Positions 31,846-43,494 are shown, numbered from the stretch's first letter. The stretch is DNA of 64,000 bases from CANJIV01 sp046330225 (GCA_046330225.1 JAXLTD010000005.1:209186-273185), one strand, 5' to 3'. Notes: generated by a model not told the origin, from the sequence alone. Made by a program: numbers and translations.

Positions 31846-33738
31846 GTGCCTCGTCTTCGTCTCGGACTTCGCCCCGCGGTGTTGTCGCGCGCTCCGCACG
31901 TCGTGCTCGTTGCGGCTGGCCTCATGGCGGGCGCCCCCGCCGGGATGCCCGCAGTCGCTCATGCCTCGGCGCCTGCGCGCGGGGCGGCCGGCCTGCCGCT
32001 GCGAGCCGTGAGCAACCTGCTGCCGCCGCTCACCAGCGCCCAGGCGGCCCAGAGCGCAAACCGGGCACGCGCCAACTGCCCGGCCAAGAAGCTCCCGCTC
32101 ACGAGCATGTCGCGGTCGTCGGCGCTGTCGTCGGCACAGCGGTTTGCCCAGGGGAAGCTCGGGGCCAAGGCGATGCGGGCCTTCCGCGCCAGCCGTCAGT
32201 ACCGGAGCCTGACGGCGGTGCGCAAGCTCAAGGCCGCCGCGGGCGCCAACGGCAACCTGGCCGGCGCGCTGGCGTTTGCGTTGCGGGAGCACGAGCTGGC
32301 GCCGGGCGACCCCGGGCCGCTCGTCGACGCGGCGGCGATCCTCACCAACGTCGGCAAGCCGCGCGAGGCGCTGGCGCTGCTCGATGCCGCTGACCGCACG
32401 AGGCGCACCGTGGCGGCGCCGATGGGGCTCGACGGCGCCGCGATCGCGCTCAACAACCGCGGCTACGCGCTGCTGAGAATGGGGCAGTACGCCAAGGCCC
32501 GGGCCGTGCTCGGCAAGGCGATCGCCAGGGAGCCGCTCCTCTCGGAGGCGCGCACCAACCGCTCCGCGGCCAGCCTGTGCGAGAGGCCGCAGCTGACCTG
32601 GCTCAATGCGGGCCGCACCCGCTCGCCGCAGCCGCCCGCCGTTCCTCCCCCCGTCGCGGAGACCGTGGCGCTCGCGCCGCTCGGGTCGGTGCCCGCGCCG
32701 GAGTACGAGCCGGTCCCCAGGAGCTCGGGCGAGCTTCGCTTCAAGGCCGGAGGCGACGGGTACGAGGCGGTGGTGGACCAGCTCGTTGCCGGGATCCTCC
32801 CCCTGAGGGGTTCGATCCCCCCGAACGAGGGCGGCGCTGATCCGTGCGGCTTCCACTACCCGCGGTCCGTGGACTTCGCCACGGGCTGCATCGCGGCGGC
32901 GTTCGTTCAGGTGCTCTCCAACGAAAAGGCCTCCGCCGTCGCCCGCGCGCCGCAGGATCACAGCGCCGACGGGCGGCAGCTGCAGGCGGCGGTCTTCTTC
33001 GCCAACACCGTCGTGGAGCGCAATGGGGAGTTCCCGACCTGCGCCGCGGGCGACGCCTGGTGGGCCTCCCTGCAGCCGGTGTTCGAACGCGTGCGGGCCG
33101 AGCAGCTGCGCTGGTCGGGCGCTTACCTCGCCCTGGCCCGCGAGTACGCCGCGAGCCTCAGCGACCCGATCGCCCGAAAGGTCATCATCTGGGTGGCCCG
33201 GGACAAGATCCTCGCCCAGCAGATCGAGTGGGCCCAGGACCTGGACATCGTGGGCGGCTACATCAAGACGGCGTGCTCCGGCGAGAACGGAGGCGCCGAT
33301 CCGGTGCACCCGCCGGGCGGGGCCGAGGATCCGGGATGCCAGCTTCCCGACTGGCTGGGCTTCGACAACGGCTTCGTCGAGCTCCACTGGGACTGCGAGC
33401 AGCGCTTCGTTGAGTTCCACACCCCCTCCCCGCTGTCGCCGTTCTTCCGCATCAGCCAGAGCCTGACCAAGGACACGACCACCTTCATGTACGGCGGCAA
33501 GGCCAGCGTGAGTGTCCTCAAGGGCACGCCGGTCGGGAAATGGGTCAGTGCCGGCGCGAGCACGAAGCTCGGCGTGTACGCGACCTTCACGAAGCTCAAC
33601 CCTCTCGACCGCAGCAACCGCATGGTCGACTACGGCGTCGTTACGCCGAGCCACCCAAGCGCCAGCGTCAAGGCGTTCAACGTGAAGGTCAGCGCACCCG
33701 TCGACCGCGTCGTCGGCGCCTTTGGCTGGAGCCCCTGA
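31846..33738 (+). CDS. Secreted TPR-containing protein of unknown function
   Basis: The 630-residue product begins at GTG with a signal-type N-terminus (basic, then VVLVAAGLMAGAPAG, with AHASA as a likely cleavage region). About 105-235 contains two to three TPR-like helical pairs, such as NRGYALLRMGQYAKARAVLGKAIAREP. A Pro-rich linker at about 255-290 leads to a Cys-containing domain (295-630) with conserved-looking DPCGFHYPRSVDFATGC and WDCEQRFVEFHTPSP. I do not recognise this C-terminal region. It may assemble a surface complex through the TPRs. It is the first of a run of secreted proteins. Confidence 0.72.
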   Translation: MPRLRLGLRPAVLSRAPHVVLVAAGLMAGAPAGMPAVAHASAPARGAAGLPLRAVSNLLPPLTSAQAAQSANRARANCPAKKLPLTSMSRSSALSSAQRFAQGKLGAKAMRAFRASRQYRSLTAVRKLKAAAGANGNLAGALAFALREHELAPGDPGPLVDAAAILTNVGKPREALALLDAADRTRRTVAAPMGLDGAAIALNNRGYALLRMGQYAKARAVLGKAIAREPLLSEARTNRSAASLCERPQLTWLNAGRTRSPQPPAVPPPVAETVALAPLGSVPAPEYEPVPRSSGELRFKAGGDGYEAVVDQLVAGILPLRGSIPPNEGGADPCGFHYPRSVDFATGCIAAAFVQVLSNEKASAVARAPQDHSADGRQLQAAVFFANTVVERNGEFPTCAAGDAWWASLQPVFERVRAEQLRWSGAYLALAREYAASLSDPIARKVIIWVARDKILAQQIEWAQDLDIVGGYIKTACSGENGGADPVHPPGGAEDPGCQLPDWLGFDNGFVELHWDCEQRFVEFHTPSPLSPFFRISQSLTKDTTTFMYGGKASVSVLKGTPVGKWVSAGASTKLGVYATFTKLNPLDRSNRMVDYGVVTPSHPSASVKAFNVKVSAPVDRVVGAFGWSP

Positions 33739-33840
33739 CTCGCCATCGCAGTCCGCCCGCGGCCGCCGGGCGCCCCGTCCGTCCGCGGCCACCCACCCCG
33801 GCCGCGCCTGTCCAGGCCGGGTGGGAAGGCCGGGCCGCGT

Positions 33841-34923
33841 TCAGCGGACGAGCGTGACGGACCTGGTGACCGTGGCGGACTTCGAGCCGCCGCTCGCGGC
33901 GACCCGGAGGCCGGCGCTGATCTGGCCGGCTCGCCGGAGGGCTGCGCGGTAGCGCTGGGCCACGCTGAGCGTCACGGTGCGGCCTGCCGGTCCGATCCTT
34001 CCGTGCGCCGAGGCCAGGTTCACGGCCGTCCGGCCGATCCCCAGCTTGCGGGCCTGTGACCCGGTCACGGACAGCGCGGCCTTGAAGGACCCGGACCTGA
34101 TGAAGCTGGCGCTGAAGCGGTAGCCCGTCGCGAGCAGCGCCGAGATCCGCACCCGCGAGGGTGCGGTCACGTGGAGCGGCGCCGGCGCGACGCGCCTGAC
34201 GACCTCGCACATGGTCCGGTCCACGACGTCCACCGAGTCCGCCCGGACGATGTCGGCGCCGAAGCCGCACTGCGCCTGGTCGAGCTGCCCGTCGCTGATG
34301 AAGATCTGGTCGTTGCCGTCCTCCAGCGCCGACCCGCCGTCGCCGTTCACGCTGTCGCGGCCCGGTCCGCCGATGACCGTGTCGTTGCCGCTGCCGCCGT
34401 TGACGGTGTCGTTTCCGGGGCCGCCGTCGACGATGTCGTCGCCCGTGTTGCCGGAGAGGGTGTCGCCGCCGTCGCCGCCGTAGACCGCGTCCTTGCTGTC
34501 ACCGGCGATCACGGTGTCGTCGCCAGCCTCGCCGAAGATGGTCATCCGCGCGTCGACGAGTCCGGCGATGATCGAGTCGTCGCCGCCGCCGAGATGCACG
34601 ACGGCCCGCGTGTAGTCGGGCAGGCCCGTGGGCGTGAAGTCGGGCGGGCCCGAGTCGAACGGCGGACACACCACCTTCGTCGGATCCACTTCCCGGCAGC
34701 CCGGGCCCGCGACGATTCCGCCGCTGTCCTCGACATAGCGCTGCGACAGGAGGTTCCCGCCGAAGCTGACGTTGTTGCGCTCCGGGCCGCCGACGATCTG
34801 CAGCGTGGTGCCCGACAGCGACGCCCTGGTTGCCGCGCCGGCCGGCGCGGCAGTGCTGAACCCCGCGGCCATCGCGAGCGCGGACACGAGTGCCGCGGCT
34901 CGATTCGGCTTGAACGTACGCAT
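33841..34923 (-). CDS. Secreted calcium-binding RTX-repeat protein
   Basis: The 360-residue product has a signal peptide ending near APAGAA. A segment at about 110-200 holds RTX-type nonapeptides (GGGDDSIIA, GEAGDDTVIA, GGDGGDTLSG, GGPGNDTVNG, GGSGNDTVIG), which bind Ca2+ as parallel beta-rolls. About 250-360 is a basic beta-rich tail resembling the tails of the two subtilases nearby. No enzymatic domain is seen, so it may be adhesive or structural. ATG 34923 is preferred over the adjoining GTG because GAGG lies seven bases upstream. Confidence 0.82.
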   Translation of the reverse strand: MRTFKPNRAAALVSALAMAAGFSTAAPAGAATRASLSGTTLQIVGGPERNNVSFGGNLLSQRYVEDSGGIVAGPGCREVDPTKVVCPPFDSGPPDFTPTGLPDYTRAVVHLGGGDDSIIAGLVDARMTIFGEAGDDTVIAGDSKDAVYGGDGGDTLSGNTGDDIVDGGPGNDTVNGGSGNDTVIGGPGRDSVNGDGGSALEDGNDQIFISDGQLDQAQCGFGADIVRADSVDVVDRTMCEVVRRVAPAPLHVTAPSRVRISALLATGYRFSASFIRSGSFKAALSVTGSQARKLGIGRTAVNLASAHGRIGPAGRTVTLSVAQRYRAALRRAGQISAGLRVAASGGSKSATVTRSVTLVR

Positions 34924-35218
34924 CACGGAACCTCACTCTCGGTTGGGCCTCGCGACCGCTCCGTTTGGGGCTCCCGAGAAGCCTGTGCTCCATGAGAGCA
35001 CGTTGGCGCGCCGGCGTCATCCGGGCGGGCCACCACCGCCGCCTCGTGGTTGTCCGCGCTCTTGCGCCCGGGCGGCTGCGGGCTCCGCCCAGGCCGACGG
35101 CCGCGATCGGCCGGCGGGCGGTTGGCGGTTGCCGGCGTCCCTCCGGGCCGTGGCCGAGTCTCCCGCTGGCGAGGGACCTGGGCGGCGCCGGATTCTGGCG
35201 GCGCCTAAGGTTCTCGGC

Positions 35219-35608
35219 GTGCTCGACCACGTCTCGATCACCGTTGCCGACCTCGCGGTCGCGGCGCCGTTCTACGACGCCGCGATGGGGGCGCTGGGCG
35301 TCCCGTGCGTGTGGCGCGACGAGACGGGCATCGGGTACGGGCGCCGTCCGACGCCGGACGATCTCACGCCGACGTATCTCTCGATCCGTGTCGACGGCAG
35401 CGCTGCCGGCGGGTCCCGCCACTGGGCCCTGCGGGCGCCGTCGCGGGCCGCCGTCCGGGCGTTCCACGCCGCTGCTGTGGCCGCCGGCGGGTCCGATGAC
35501 GGCGCTCCCGGCCTGCGACCGCAGTACGGCGAGCACTACTACGCCGCGTTCGTGCGCGACGCCGCCGGCAACCGCATCGAGGCGGTCTGCCGGCTGCCCG
35601 GGGAGTGA
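35219..35608 (+). CDS. VOC (glyoxalase/bleomycin resistance) family protein
   Basis: The 129-residue protein is a single VOC module pair: LDHVSITVADLAVAAPFYDAAMGALG at the start, WALRAPSRAAVRAFHAAAVAAGG in the middle, and YYAAFVRDAAGNRIEAVC at the end, with His4 and the terminal Glu as likely metal ligands. Family functions include glyoxalases, dioxygenases and drug-binding proteins; which applies is unknown. GTG 35219 is supported by TAAGGT seven bases upstream. The 292-bp gap before it, shared with the divergent RTX gene, shows no gene. Confidence 0.8.
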   Translation: MLDHVSITVADLAVAAPFYDAAMGALGVPCVWRDETGIGYGRRPTPDDLTPTYLSIRVDGSAAGGSRHWALRAPSRAAVRAFHAAAVAAGGSDDGAPGLRPQYGEHYYAAFVRDAAGNRIEAVCRLPGE

Positions 35609-35735
35609 CGGGCGGGGCGCCGGCCCGGGCGCCGGGCGAGGCACGGCGCTTCCCCGCCTGACCCCCCATTCCTCCGGGGGCGGGTGCCGGCAAACGATGT
35701 GGGTCTCCGCACTTTCGGCGCGGGCCGGCCGGTCC

Positions 35736-35748
35736 TACCGTCGCCGGC
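35736..35748 (+). promoter_or_regulatory. Leaderless-type -10 element for a subtilase gene
   Basis: TACCGT (35736-35741) lies seven bases before ATG 35749 and no Shine-Dalgarno is present, matching the leaderless pattern of this region. Confidence 0.5.
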
Positions 35749-38022
<2,274 letters not shown>

Positions 38023-38098
38023 CCGGCGGGCACCCGATCACCTCCCGGCGCCGGCGGCTTCGGCGCCCGTCCACCCGCCAGAAGGCCAGGAGGCCAGC

Positions 38099-38767
38099 AT
38101 GAAGACCGCACTCCGCACCCGCATTCGGCTCGCGACCGCCGCCGCGCTCGCCGCCGGGGCCCTCGCCGGGCCGGCGAGCCCGGCCCACGCCGCCGGGATG
38201 ACGCTGAAGCTGTCGTCTCCGCCCCTGGCGGTCGGGCACACCGCCATCCTGCAGGCCACGGGGACGATGCCCGTCGAGGACATCGAGTTCCCGTACTGGT
38301 TCAGCCTCGTGGCGATCCCGGCCAGCGTCACCAGGACCTGCCCGGCAGACCGCTGGGTGGGCGTGCAGTTCACTTCGGGCGCCCATGGGTCCGTGGTGGT
38401 CCTGTCCCAGGGCGAGCGCCCCGACGCGAGCGGCGCCTGGTCGATTCCCGTCGCGATCACGCCGAGCGCCGCCGGCGATGTGCTCTTCTGCGGCTATACC
38501 GACGACGGCGAGACCCACACGCTCGCCGGCGCCTCGCTGCTGGCGACGATCCGCGCTGCTCCGCTTCGTGGCGCCGCGGCGATCCGGGCGAAGGCCGTGG
38601 GCGAGATCAAGAGCTGCCTCGCCCTGCTGGCCCGCTCGCAGGCTGGCGGCTGCCTGCGGCGAGCGATCACTCGCGCGAACGCTCGCTGCCGCCAGCTGCG
38701 GCCCCGCTCGGCCCGCCCCGGGTGCCTGCGATCGATCCGCCGCGTGAAGGCCGCGTACCGCGCCTGA
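38099..38767 (+). CDS. Secreted protein of unknown function
   Basis: The 222-residue product has a clear signal peptide (IRLATAAALAAGALAGPASPAHAAG). The mature part begins with a beta-rich segment (MTLKLSSPPLAVGHTAILQATG) and has a Cys pair that may form a disulfide (RTCPADRW and LFCGYTDDG). An Arg/Ala/Cys-rich basic C-terminus follows (LRRAITRANARCRQLRPRS). AGGAGG lies upstream of the ATG. No family recognised. It follows the subtilase in the same direction after 76 bp. Confidence 0.68.
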   Translation: MKTALRTRIRLATAAALAAGALAGPASPAHAAGMTLKLSSPPLAVGHTAILQATGTMPVEDIEFPYWFSLVAIPASVTRTCPADRWVGVQFTSGAHGSVVVLSQGERPDASGAWSIPVAITPSAAGDVLFCGYTDDGETHTLAGASLLATIRAAPLRGAAAIRAKAVGEIKSCLALLARSQAGGCLRRAITRANARCRQLRPRSARPGCLRSIRRVKAAYRA

Positions 38768-38824
38768 GCCCGCCGCCCGGCCCGTGCTGGCGGGCCCGGG
38801 CCCGCCACCAGGCATCATGGAGGG

Positions 38825-40228
38825 GTGCCTGCGCCTCCGAAGCGGCCGGCCCGGCTGCCCGTCCTCCTTCCGTTCCTGATCGTCGCGGTCATCGCCGCCG
38901 GGGCGATCGTGGCCGCCGCGCTGGCCCGCAACGCCGATCCGCCTGCCGGGCCATGCCGCAGCGGCGCCGCGAACGCCACGGCCGCGAGCCGGTGGGCCGC
39001 GTTCTACGAGCGAGCCGTTCGGGCCGACCGGGCCCGCCTGGCCGATCTGCGCCGCCGGGGCGCGCCGGCGTCGACGCAGCGGGCCGTCGCGCGCCAGTTG
39101 CGCGCCGACGCGGCGGCGGCGCGCCGCGCGGGGCGCGGACGGCTCGACATCGGCTGCGGTCGCGCTGCGCGGGTGCCTGAGCCCATCGGTCCGGCGCCGG
39201 CGGCGGCACGCGGGCGCGCCATTCCGGTCGTCGGGCTCACGGCGAACTCGCAGGGCGTCGGACCGGATCTCGGCGCCCAGCAGGACCGGGCCGTGGTGGC
39301 CGGCGCGGGCTGGCTGCGTGAGGAGTTCGCCTGGTCGACGATCCAGCCGCGCGAGGGCGCATTCGCGTGGCGGCACTACGACCGCGTGCTCACGGCGGCG
39401 GCCCGCCGGGGCCTGCGCGTGCTCCCCGTCCTCACCGACGTGCCCGGCTGGGCTGGCCCGGCGCAGTTCGCGATCCCTGAGGATCCCAGCGCCTATGCCG
39501 CCTACGTCGCGCGCGTCACCGCCCGCTATGGGCCCAACGGCAGCTTCTGGCGCGCGCACCCCCGCCTGGACAGCTCGCTCGCTCCGACGTACTTCGAGAT
39601 CTGGAACGAGCCCTACTACACCTTCTTCAGCGACGGCCAGGTCGACCCGGCCCGCTACGCGCGGCTGTTCGCGGCGGCAGCCACGGCGGGGCGCGCGGCA
39701 AACCCCGCGGCGAAGTTCATCCTCGCGGCCGAGGCGAACGTGCAGCCGACCGCCGGCCCGTTCGCCGGCGTCTCGGTCGACTGGATGCAGGCGATGACCG
39801 CGGCCGTTCCGAACCTGCCGAGCCTCGTTGACGCCGTGTCGGCGCACCCCTACAGCGGCTCGGCCCCGCCGGACGTGCCGCTGGACGGGGCTCCGGACGG
39901 GAAGTTCCTGCGCGTCGGCACGATCCGCCGCGCCGCGCTGGCCGCCGGCATCGACAAGCCGATCTGGATCACCGAGATCGGCTGGTCGACCTGCGCAAGC
40001 AACCCCAGCTACTGCGTGTCCGAACGCGACCAGTCGCGCAACCTGGGGACGATGTTCAGCCTCGTGCGCACCAAGCTCCCGTACGTGGAGGCCGTGCTCG
40101 TCTACCACCTCGACGACCTGCACCCGACGAACCCGTCGGACAAGGAGCCGTCGTTCGGCCTGACGCGCCAGGGCGGCGCCCCGAAGCCCGCCTGGAACCA
40201 GTTCCGCGCTGCAACCGCCGGAGGCTGA
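38825..40228 (+). CDS. Membrane-anchored clan GH-A glycoside hydrolase-like protein
   Basis: The 467-residue protein has an N-terminal transmembrane anchor (LPVLLPFLIVAVIAAGAIVAAAL) and an Ala/Arg-rich linker to about 130. A TIM-barrel domain then resembles GH39/GH5-like enzymes: GAGWLREEFAWSTIQPREGAFAW, acid/base Glu262 in FEIWNEPY, a HPYSG strand, and nucleophile Glu384 in IWITEIGWS. The two Glu residues lie on the expected strands 4 and 7, so retaining glycosidase activity is likely. The substrate is not predictable. It starts with GTG after GGAGG at very short spacing. Confidence 0.82.
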   Translation: MPAPPKRPARLPVLLPFLIVAVIAAGAIVAAALARNADPPAGPCRSGAANATAASRWAAFYERAVRADRARLADLRRRGAPASTQRAVARQLRADAAAARRAGRGRLDIGCGRAARVPEPIGPAPAAARGRAIPVVGLTANSQGVGPDLGAQQDRAVVAGAGWLREEFAWSTIQPREGAFAWRHYDRVLTAAARRGLRVLPVLTDVPGWAGPAQFAIPEDPSAYAAYVARVTARYGPNGSFWRAHPRLDSSLAPTYFEIWNEPYYTFFSDGQVDPARYARLFAAAATAGRAANPAAKFILAAEANVQPTAGPFAGVSVDWMQAMTAAVPNLPSLVDAVSAHPYSGSAPPDVPLDGAPDGKFLRVGTIRRAALAAGIDKPIWITEIGWSTCASNPSYCVSERDQSRNLGTMFSLVRTKLPYVEAVLVYHLDDLHPTNPSDKEPSFGLTRQGGAPKPAWNQFRAATAGG

Positions 40229-40243
40229 CGCACCGCTCCAGGT

Positions 40244-40272
40244 TTGACTGCGCCGATGCGCCGATCTAGCGT
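40244..40272 (+). promoter_or_regulatory. Sigma-70 promoter placing transcription at the start codon
   Basis: TTGACT (40244-40249), a 17-bp spacer, and TAGCGT (40267-40272) end six bases before ATG 40279. The expected +1 is the A of the ATG, giving a leaderless mRNA. This is the clearest such promoter in the window. Confidence 0.75.
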
Positions 40273-40278
40273 CGGCGG

Positions 40279-42309
40279 ATGGCTGCGGCTGACGCGATCC
40301 GAACGACGTGCCCGCGGGACTGCTACGACGCCTGCGGCGTCCTCGTCCTGCGACGCGACGGCGCCATCGACCGGGTGCGCGGCGATCCCGAACATCCGGT
40401 GAGCCGCGGCAAGCTGTGCCCCAAGTGCGCGGCCGGGTACAACGGCGCCTTCCTCGACCCGCAGATGCGGCTGACCAAGCCCCTCCGCCGCATCGGCCCC
40501 AAGGGCGGCGGCCGGTTCGAGCCGATCGGGTGGGACGCCGCGCTGTCCGAGGTCGCCGAACGGCTGGGGTCGATCGCCGAGACCCACGGTCCCGCAACGA
40601 TCCTCAGCACCCACTACACCGGCACCTTCGCCCTGCTCGGGTATTCGTTCGGATCACGGCTCTTCAACCGCATCGGCGCGACCGAGGTCGAGCCGGACAC
40701 CGTCTGCAACCTGGCTGGCCATGTCGCCCTCGGCTACCTGTACGGCACGTCGGAGTCTGGCTTTGACCCGCGCACCGCGCGCGACACCCAGTGCATCGTC
40801 GTGTGGGGCGCGAACCCGTCGGCGTCTGCCCCGCACGCCCATGCGCAGTGGCTGCCCGAGTCGCCTGGCTCGGTGATCGTGATCGACCCGATCCGCACGC
40901 CGACGGCTGAGCAGGCCGACCTGCACCTCCAGCCCCATCCGGGCAGCGACGCGGCGCTGGCCTTCGCGCTGCTGCATGTGCTCGTCCGTGACGGCCGGGC
41001 CGATCACGCGTTCCTCGAGGCGCACGCCGTGGGGTTCGACGAGCTCGCGCCGGTGATCGAGGACTGCACGCCGGACTGGGGCGAGGCGGCGACCGGCGTT
41101 CCTGCCGCCCTCATCGAGCAGGCCGCCGGGATGTACGGCGCGGGCCCGTCGCTGCTCTGGCTGGGACAGGGGCTGCAGCGGACCCCGCAGGGCGGAAACG
41201 CGATGCGGGCCTGCGGCCTGCTGCCGGCGGTCACGGGGAACCTCGGCCGGCCCGGCGCGGGCTTCCTCTACCTCAATGGGACCGACGGACGCGGCGTCGA
41301 CCACGAGTGGCTGGCCGGCACCGGACTCGGCCCCCAATCCCCGCCGTCGATCAGCCAGATGGATCTCGCCGCCGCCCTGGAGGACCCCGCCCGGGCGCAG
41401 GCGCTCGTGTGCTGGAACATCAACATCGCCGCGTCGAACCCGCAGCAGGCGCGGCTCCATGCGGCCCTCGAGCGCGAGGACCTCTTCACGGTCGTGCTGG
41501 AGCTCTTCCCGACCGACACGGCCGACCTCGCCGACATCGTGCTTCCAGCCGCCAGCTTCCTCGAGCATGACGACCTGGTCATGTCCTACTTCGACCTCAC
41601 GGTCTCGGCCCAGGTCAAGGCGGGGGACCCGCCCGGCGACGCGCTCCCGAACACGGAGATCTTCCGGCGCCTCGCCGCCGCCATGGGCTTCGACGAGCCG
41701 GAGCTGCACGAGAGCGATGCGTCGATGATCGCTGAGGTGCTGCGCAGCACCGGGCTGGCGGAGGACTTCGCCTCGCTGGCGGCCCAGGGGACCGTGCCGA
41801 TCGCGCGCGAGCCGGTGATCCAGTTCGCGGATCTGGCCTTCCCCACGCCGAGCGGCCGGATCGAGATCGCCTCGGCCGCCGCCGAGGCCGACGGCCTCCC
41901 GCGGCTCCCCCGTCCGCACGCGGAGCCGCGGCCGGACGGCGGGCGGCTCCGGCTGCTCTCCCCGGCGTCGCCCTGGCTGCTGAACGCGAGCCTCGCCAAC
42001 GACGAGAAGATCACCCGGCGCATCGGCGCGGCGACCGTGACACTGCACCCGTCCGACGCGGAGGCCCGCGGCCTCGCCCCGGGCGACGCCGCGGAACTGG
42101 CCAACGAGACCGGCCGGCTCGTGCTGACGGTGGAGGTCTCCGACACAGTCCCTCCCGGCGTGGCCTGCGCGCCCAAGGGCCGCTGGCCGAAGCGGGAGCC
42201 GGGTGGCGCGAACGTCAACGTGCTGAACCCCGGGGCCAAGGCCGACATGGGGGAGAGCAGTGCGGTGCACGGCGTCGAGGTGACCGTGACCGCCGCCGGC
42301 TCGGCGTGA
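40279..42309 (+). CDS. Molybdopterin-dependent oxidoreductase (DMSO reductase superfamily), orphan
   Basis: The 676-residue protein has the N-terminal [4Fe-4S] site Cys11, Cys15, Cys19 and Cys47, molybdopterin-binding blocks (CIVVWGANPSASAPHAHAQWL, IVIDPIRTPTAEQADLHLQ, LLWLGQGLQRTPQGGNAMRA), and a C-terminal MGD domain with PSDAEARGLAPGDAAEL. Where FDH has its Cys ligand, this protein reads CNLAGHVALG, so no Ser/Cys/Asp ligand is obvious at Gly147. It has no Tat signal, so it is cytosolic, and no partner subunit is adjacent. Substrate unknown. Cofactor guanylation could come from mobA at 20896. Confidence 0.85.
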   Translation: MAAADAIRTTCPRDCYDACGVLVLRRDGAIDRVRGDPEHPVSRGKLCPKCAAGYNGAFLDPQMRLTKPLRRIGPKGGGRFEPIGWDAALSEVAERLGSIAETHGPATILSTHYTGTFALLGYSFGSRLFNRIGATEVEPDTVCNLAGHVALGYLYGTSESGFDPRTARDTQCIVVWGANPSASAPHAHAQWLPESPGSVIVIDPIRTPTAEQADLHLQPHPGSDAALAFALLHVLVRDGRADHAFLEAHAVGFDELAPVIEDCTPDWGEAATGVPAALIEQAAGMYGAGPSLLWLGQGLQRTPQGGNAMRACGLLPAVTGNLGRPGAGFLYLNGTDGRGVDHEWLAGTGLGPQSPPSISQMDLAAALEDPARAQALVCWNINIAASNPQQARLHAALEREDLFTVVLELFPTDTADLADIVLPAASFLEHDDLVMSYFDLTVSAQVKAGDPPGDALPNTEIFRRLAAAMGFDEPELHESDASMIAEVLRSTGLAEDFASLAAQGTVPIAREPVIQFADLAFPTPSGRIEIASAAAEADGLPRLPRPHAEPRPDGGRLRLLSPASPWLLNASLANDEKITRRIGAATVTLHPSDAEARGLAPGDAAELANETGRLVLTVEVSDTVPPGVACAPKGRWPKREPGGANVNVLNPGAKADMGESSAVHGVEVTVTAAGSA

Positions 42310-42334
42310 GGGCCGCCCTCCCGGCGGTCACCGC

Positions 42335-42346
42335 TACGCTGCGGCC
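42335..42346 (+). promoter_or_regulatory. Leaderless-type -10 element for the DUF2277 gene
   Basis: TACGCT (42335-42340) is followed by six bases and then ATG 42347, with no ribosome site. Transcription would start at the initiation codon. Confidence 0.55.
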
Positions 42347-42616
42347 ATGTGTCGCAACATCCGCACCCTCCACAATTTCGAGCCGCCGGCCACCGAGGAC
42401 GAGATCCGCGCGGCGGCGCTCCAATACGTCCGCAAGGTGAGCGGCTCGACGACGCCGTCCCAGGCGAACGCCGAGCCATTTGCGCGGGCCGTCGACGAGG
42501 TCGCGGCGGCAACGGGCCGCCTGCTGGACAGCCTCACCACGTCGGCGCCGCCGAAGGACCGTGAGGCCGAGGCGGCCAAGGCGCGGGCCCGGTCGCAGGC
42601 CCGGTTTGCGGCCTGA
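42347..42616 (+). CDS. DUF2277 family small protein
   Basis: The 89-residue protein begins MCRNIRTLHNFEPPATEDEIRAAALQYVRKVSG, the signature of the DUF2277 family, and continues with a helical segment (ANAEPFARAVDEVAAATGRLLDSL) and a basic Ala/Arg tail. The family is uncharacterised; in other genomes it is a short conserved cytoplasmic protein. The early Cys2 and His9 are notable. It has its own leaderless-type promoter and is followed closely by a membrane-protein gene. Confidence 0.85.
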   Translation: MCRNIRTLHNFEPPATEDEIRAAALQYVRKVSGSTTPSQANAEPFARAVDEVAAATGRLLDSLTTSAPPKDREAEAAKARARSQARFAA

Positions 42617-42643
42617 TCGCCGCCGTCCTGGCACCATCGGCGC

Positions 42644-43432
42644 GTGTGGTTCTCCGCCGACAACCTCGCCCTGACGGCGGCCCAGGCGGCGTGCGTGGCC
42701 TTGCCGGCGGCCGGGCTGCCGGCGTGGGCGGGGCGCTTCCGGACGGGAGCGTGGGCGCTCGTCCTGCCGCTGTCGCTCGGCCTCGTCGTTGGGGCGATCG
42801 CGGTGGTGCCCTGGACCGCGGACGTCCTCACCTGGCTCGCGCTGCTGCTCGTCCCGCCCGGCTGCGCGCTGGCCTTCGGCTGGGCGGCGCGCGGCGCGCG
42901 GCCGTGGCTCGCGGTCCTGGCCGCCCCGCTGCTCGCGCTCGCCTGGGCGATGCCCGACACCCGCGCCGGCCAGGCCGCGGGGACGGTCCTCATCGCCGGC
43001 TCCGCCGTCACGCTCGGGCGGCTGCTCGCGGGCGCGGCGCCGCTGACGCTCCTGAAGGCTGGCGTCGTCGCGATGGCCGTGCTTGACGCGGTGCTCGTCT
43101 TCTCCGACAGCCTGCAGCCGTCGAACGCGGTCCTGGTCGCGGCGGCGCCCGGCGGCGGGCTGCCGCAGCTCCAGTCCGCCGCGTTCGGGCTGGCCGGCAT
43201 GGGGTACGGGGACTTCTTCGCCGCCGCGGTCGTCGGCGGAATTCTCGCCGCCGAGCGCGGCCCGCAGGCCGTGGCCGCGGCCGCGATGATCGCCGTGTCC
43301 CTGGCCTGGGATCAGCTCTTCCTCGTCTACGACTCGCTCCCGGCCACGATTCCGCCCGCCGTCGTGCTGCTCGGCGTCGAGGCGTGGCGGCGCTGGGGCC
43401 GACGGTCGGCGCCGGCTCCGGCGCCGGGTTAG
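42644..43432 (+). CDS. Polytopic membrane protein of unknown function
   Basis: The 262-residue protein has about seven hydrophobic segments with short loops, for example GAWALVLPLSLGLVVGAIAVV, VLTWLALLLVPPGCALAFGWAA, AGVVAMAVLDAVLVF and TIPPAVVLLGVEAW. The segment AAFGLAGMGYGDFFAAAVVGGILAAERG resembles part of presenilin/signal-peptide-peptidase-like proteins (GMGYGD), so an intramembrane aspartyl protease relation is possible. The second aspartate would be in AMAVLDAVLVFSD. This is a weak resemblance. The GTG start follows CACCAT six bases earlier. Confidence 0.65.
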   Translation: MWFSADNLALTAAQAACVALPAAGLPAWAGRFRTGAWALVLPLSLGLVVGAIAVVPWTADVLTWLALLLVPPGCALAFGWAARGARPWLAVLAAPLLALAWAMPDTRAGQAAGTVLIAGSAVTLGRLLAGAAPLTLLKAGVVAMAVLDAVLVFSDSLQPSNAVLVAAAPGGGLPQLQSAAFGLAGMGYGDFFAAAVVGGILAAERGPQAVAAAAMIAVSLAWDQLFLVYDSLPATIPPAVVLLGVEAWRRWGRRSAPAPAPG

Positions 43433-43463
43433 CAGTCCTCGGTCCCGAGACGTCCTCGTGCGC

Positions 43464-43494
43464 GAGGTTCGGCCGCGCCAGGCGGCCGAACCTC
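43464..43494. terminator. Bidirectional hairpin terminator, same stem as at 23840
   Basis: GAGGTTCGGCCG (43464-43475) pairs with CGGCCGAACCTC (43483-43494) around a 7-base loop, between convergent genes. The stem is identical to that at 23840-23870, while the loop differs. Confidence 0.7.
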
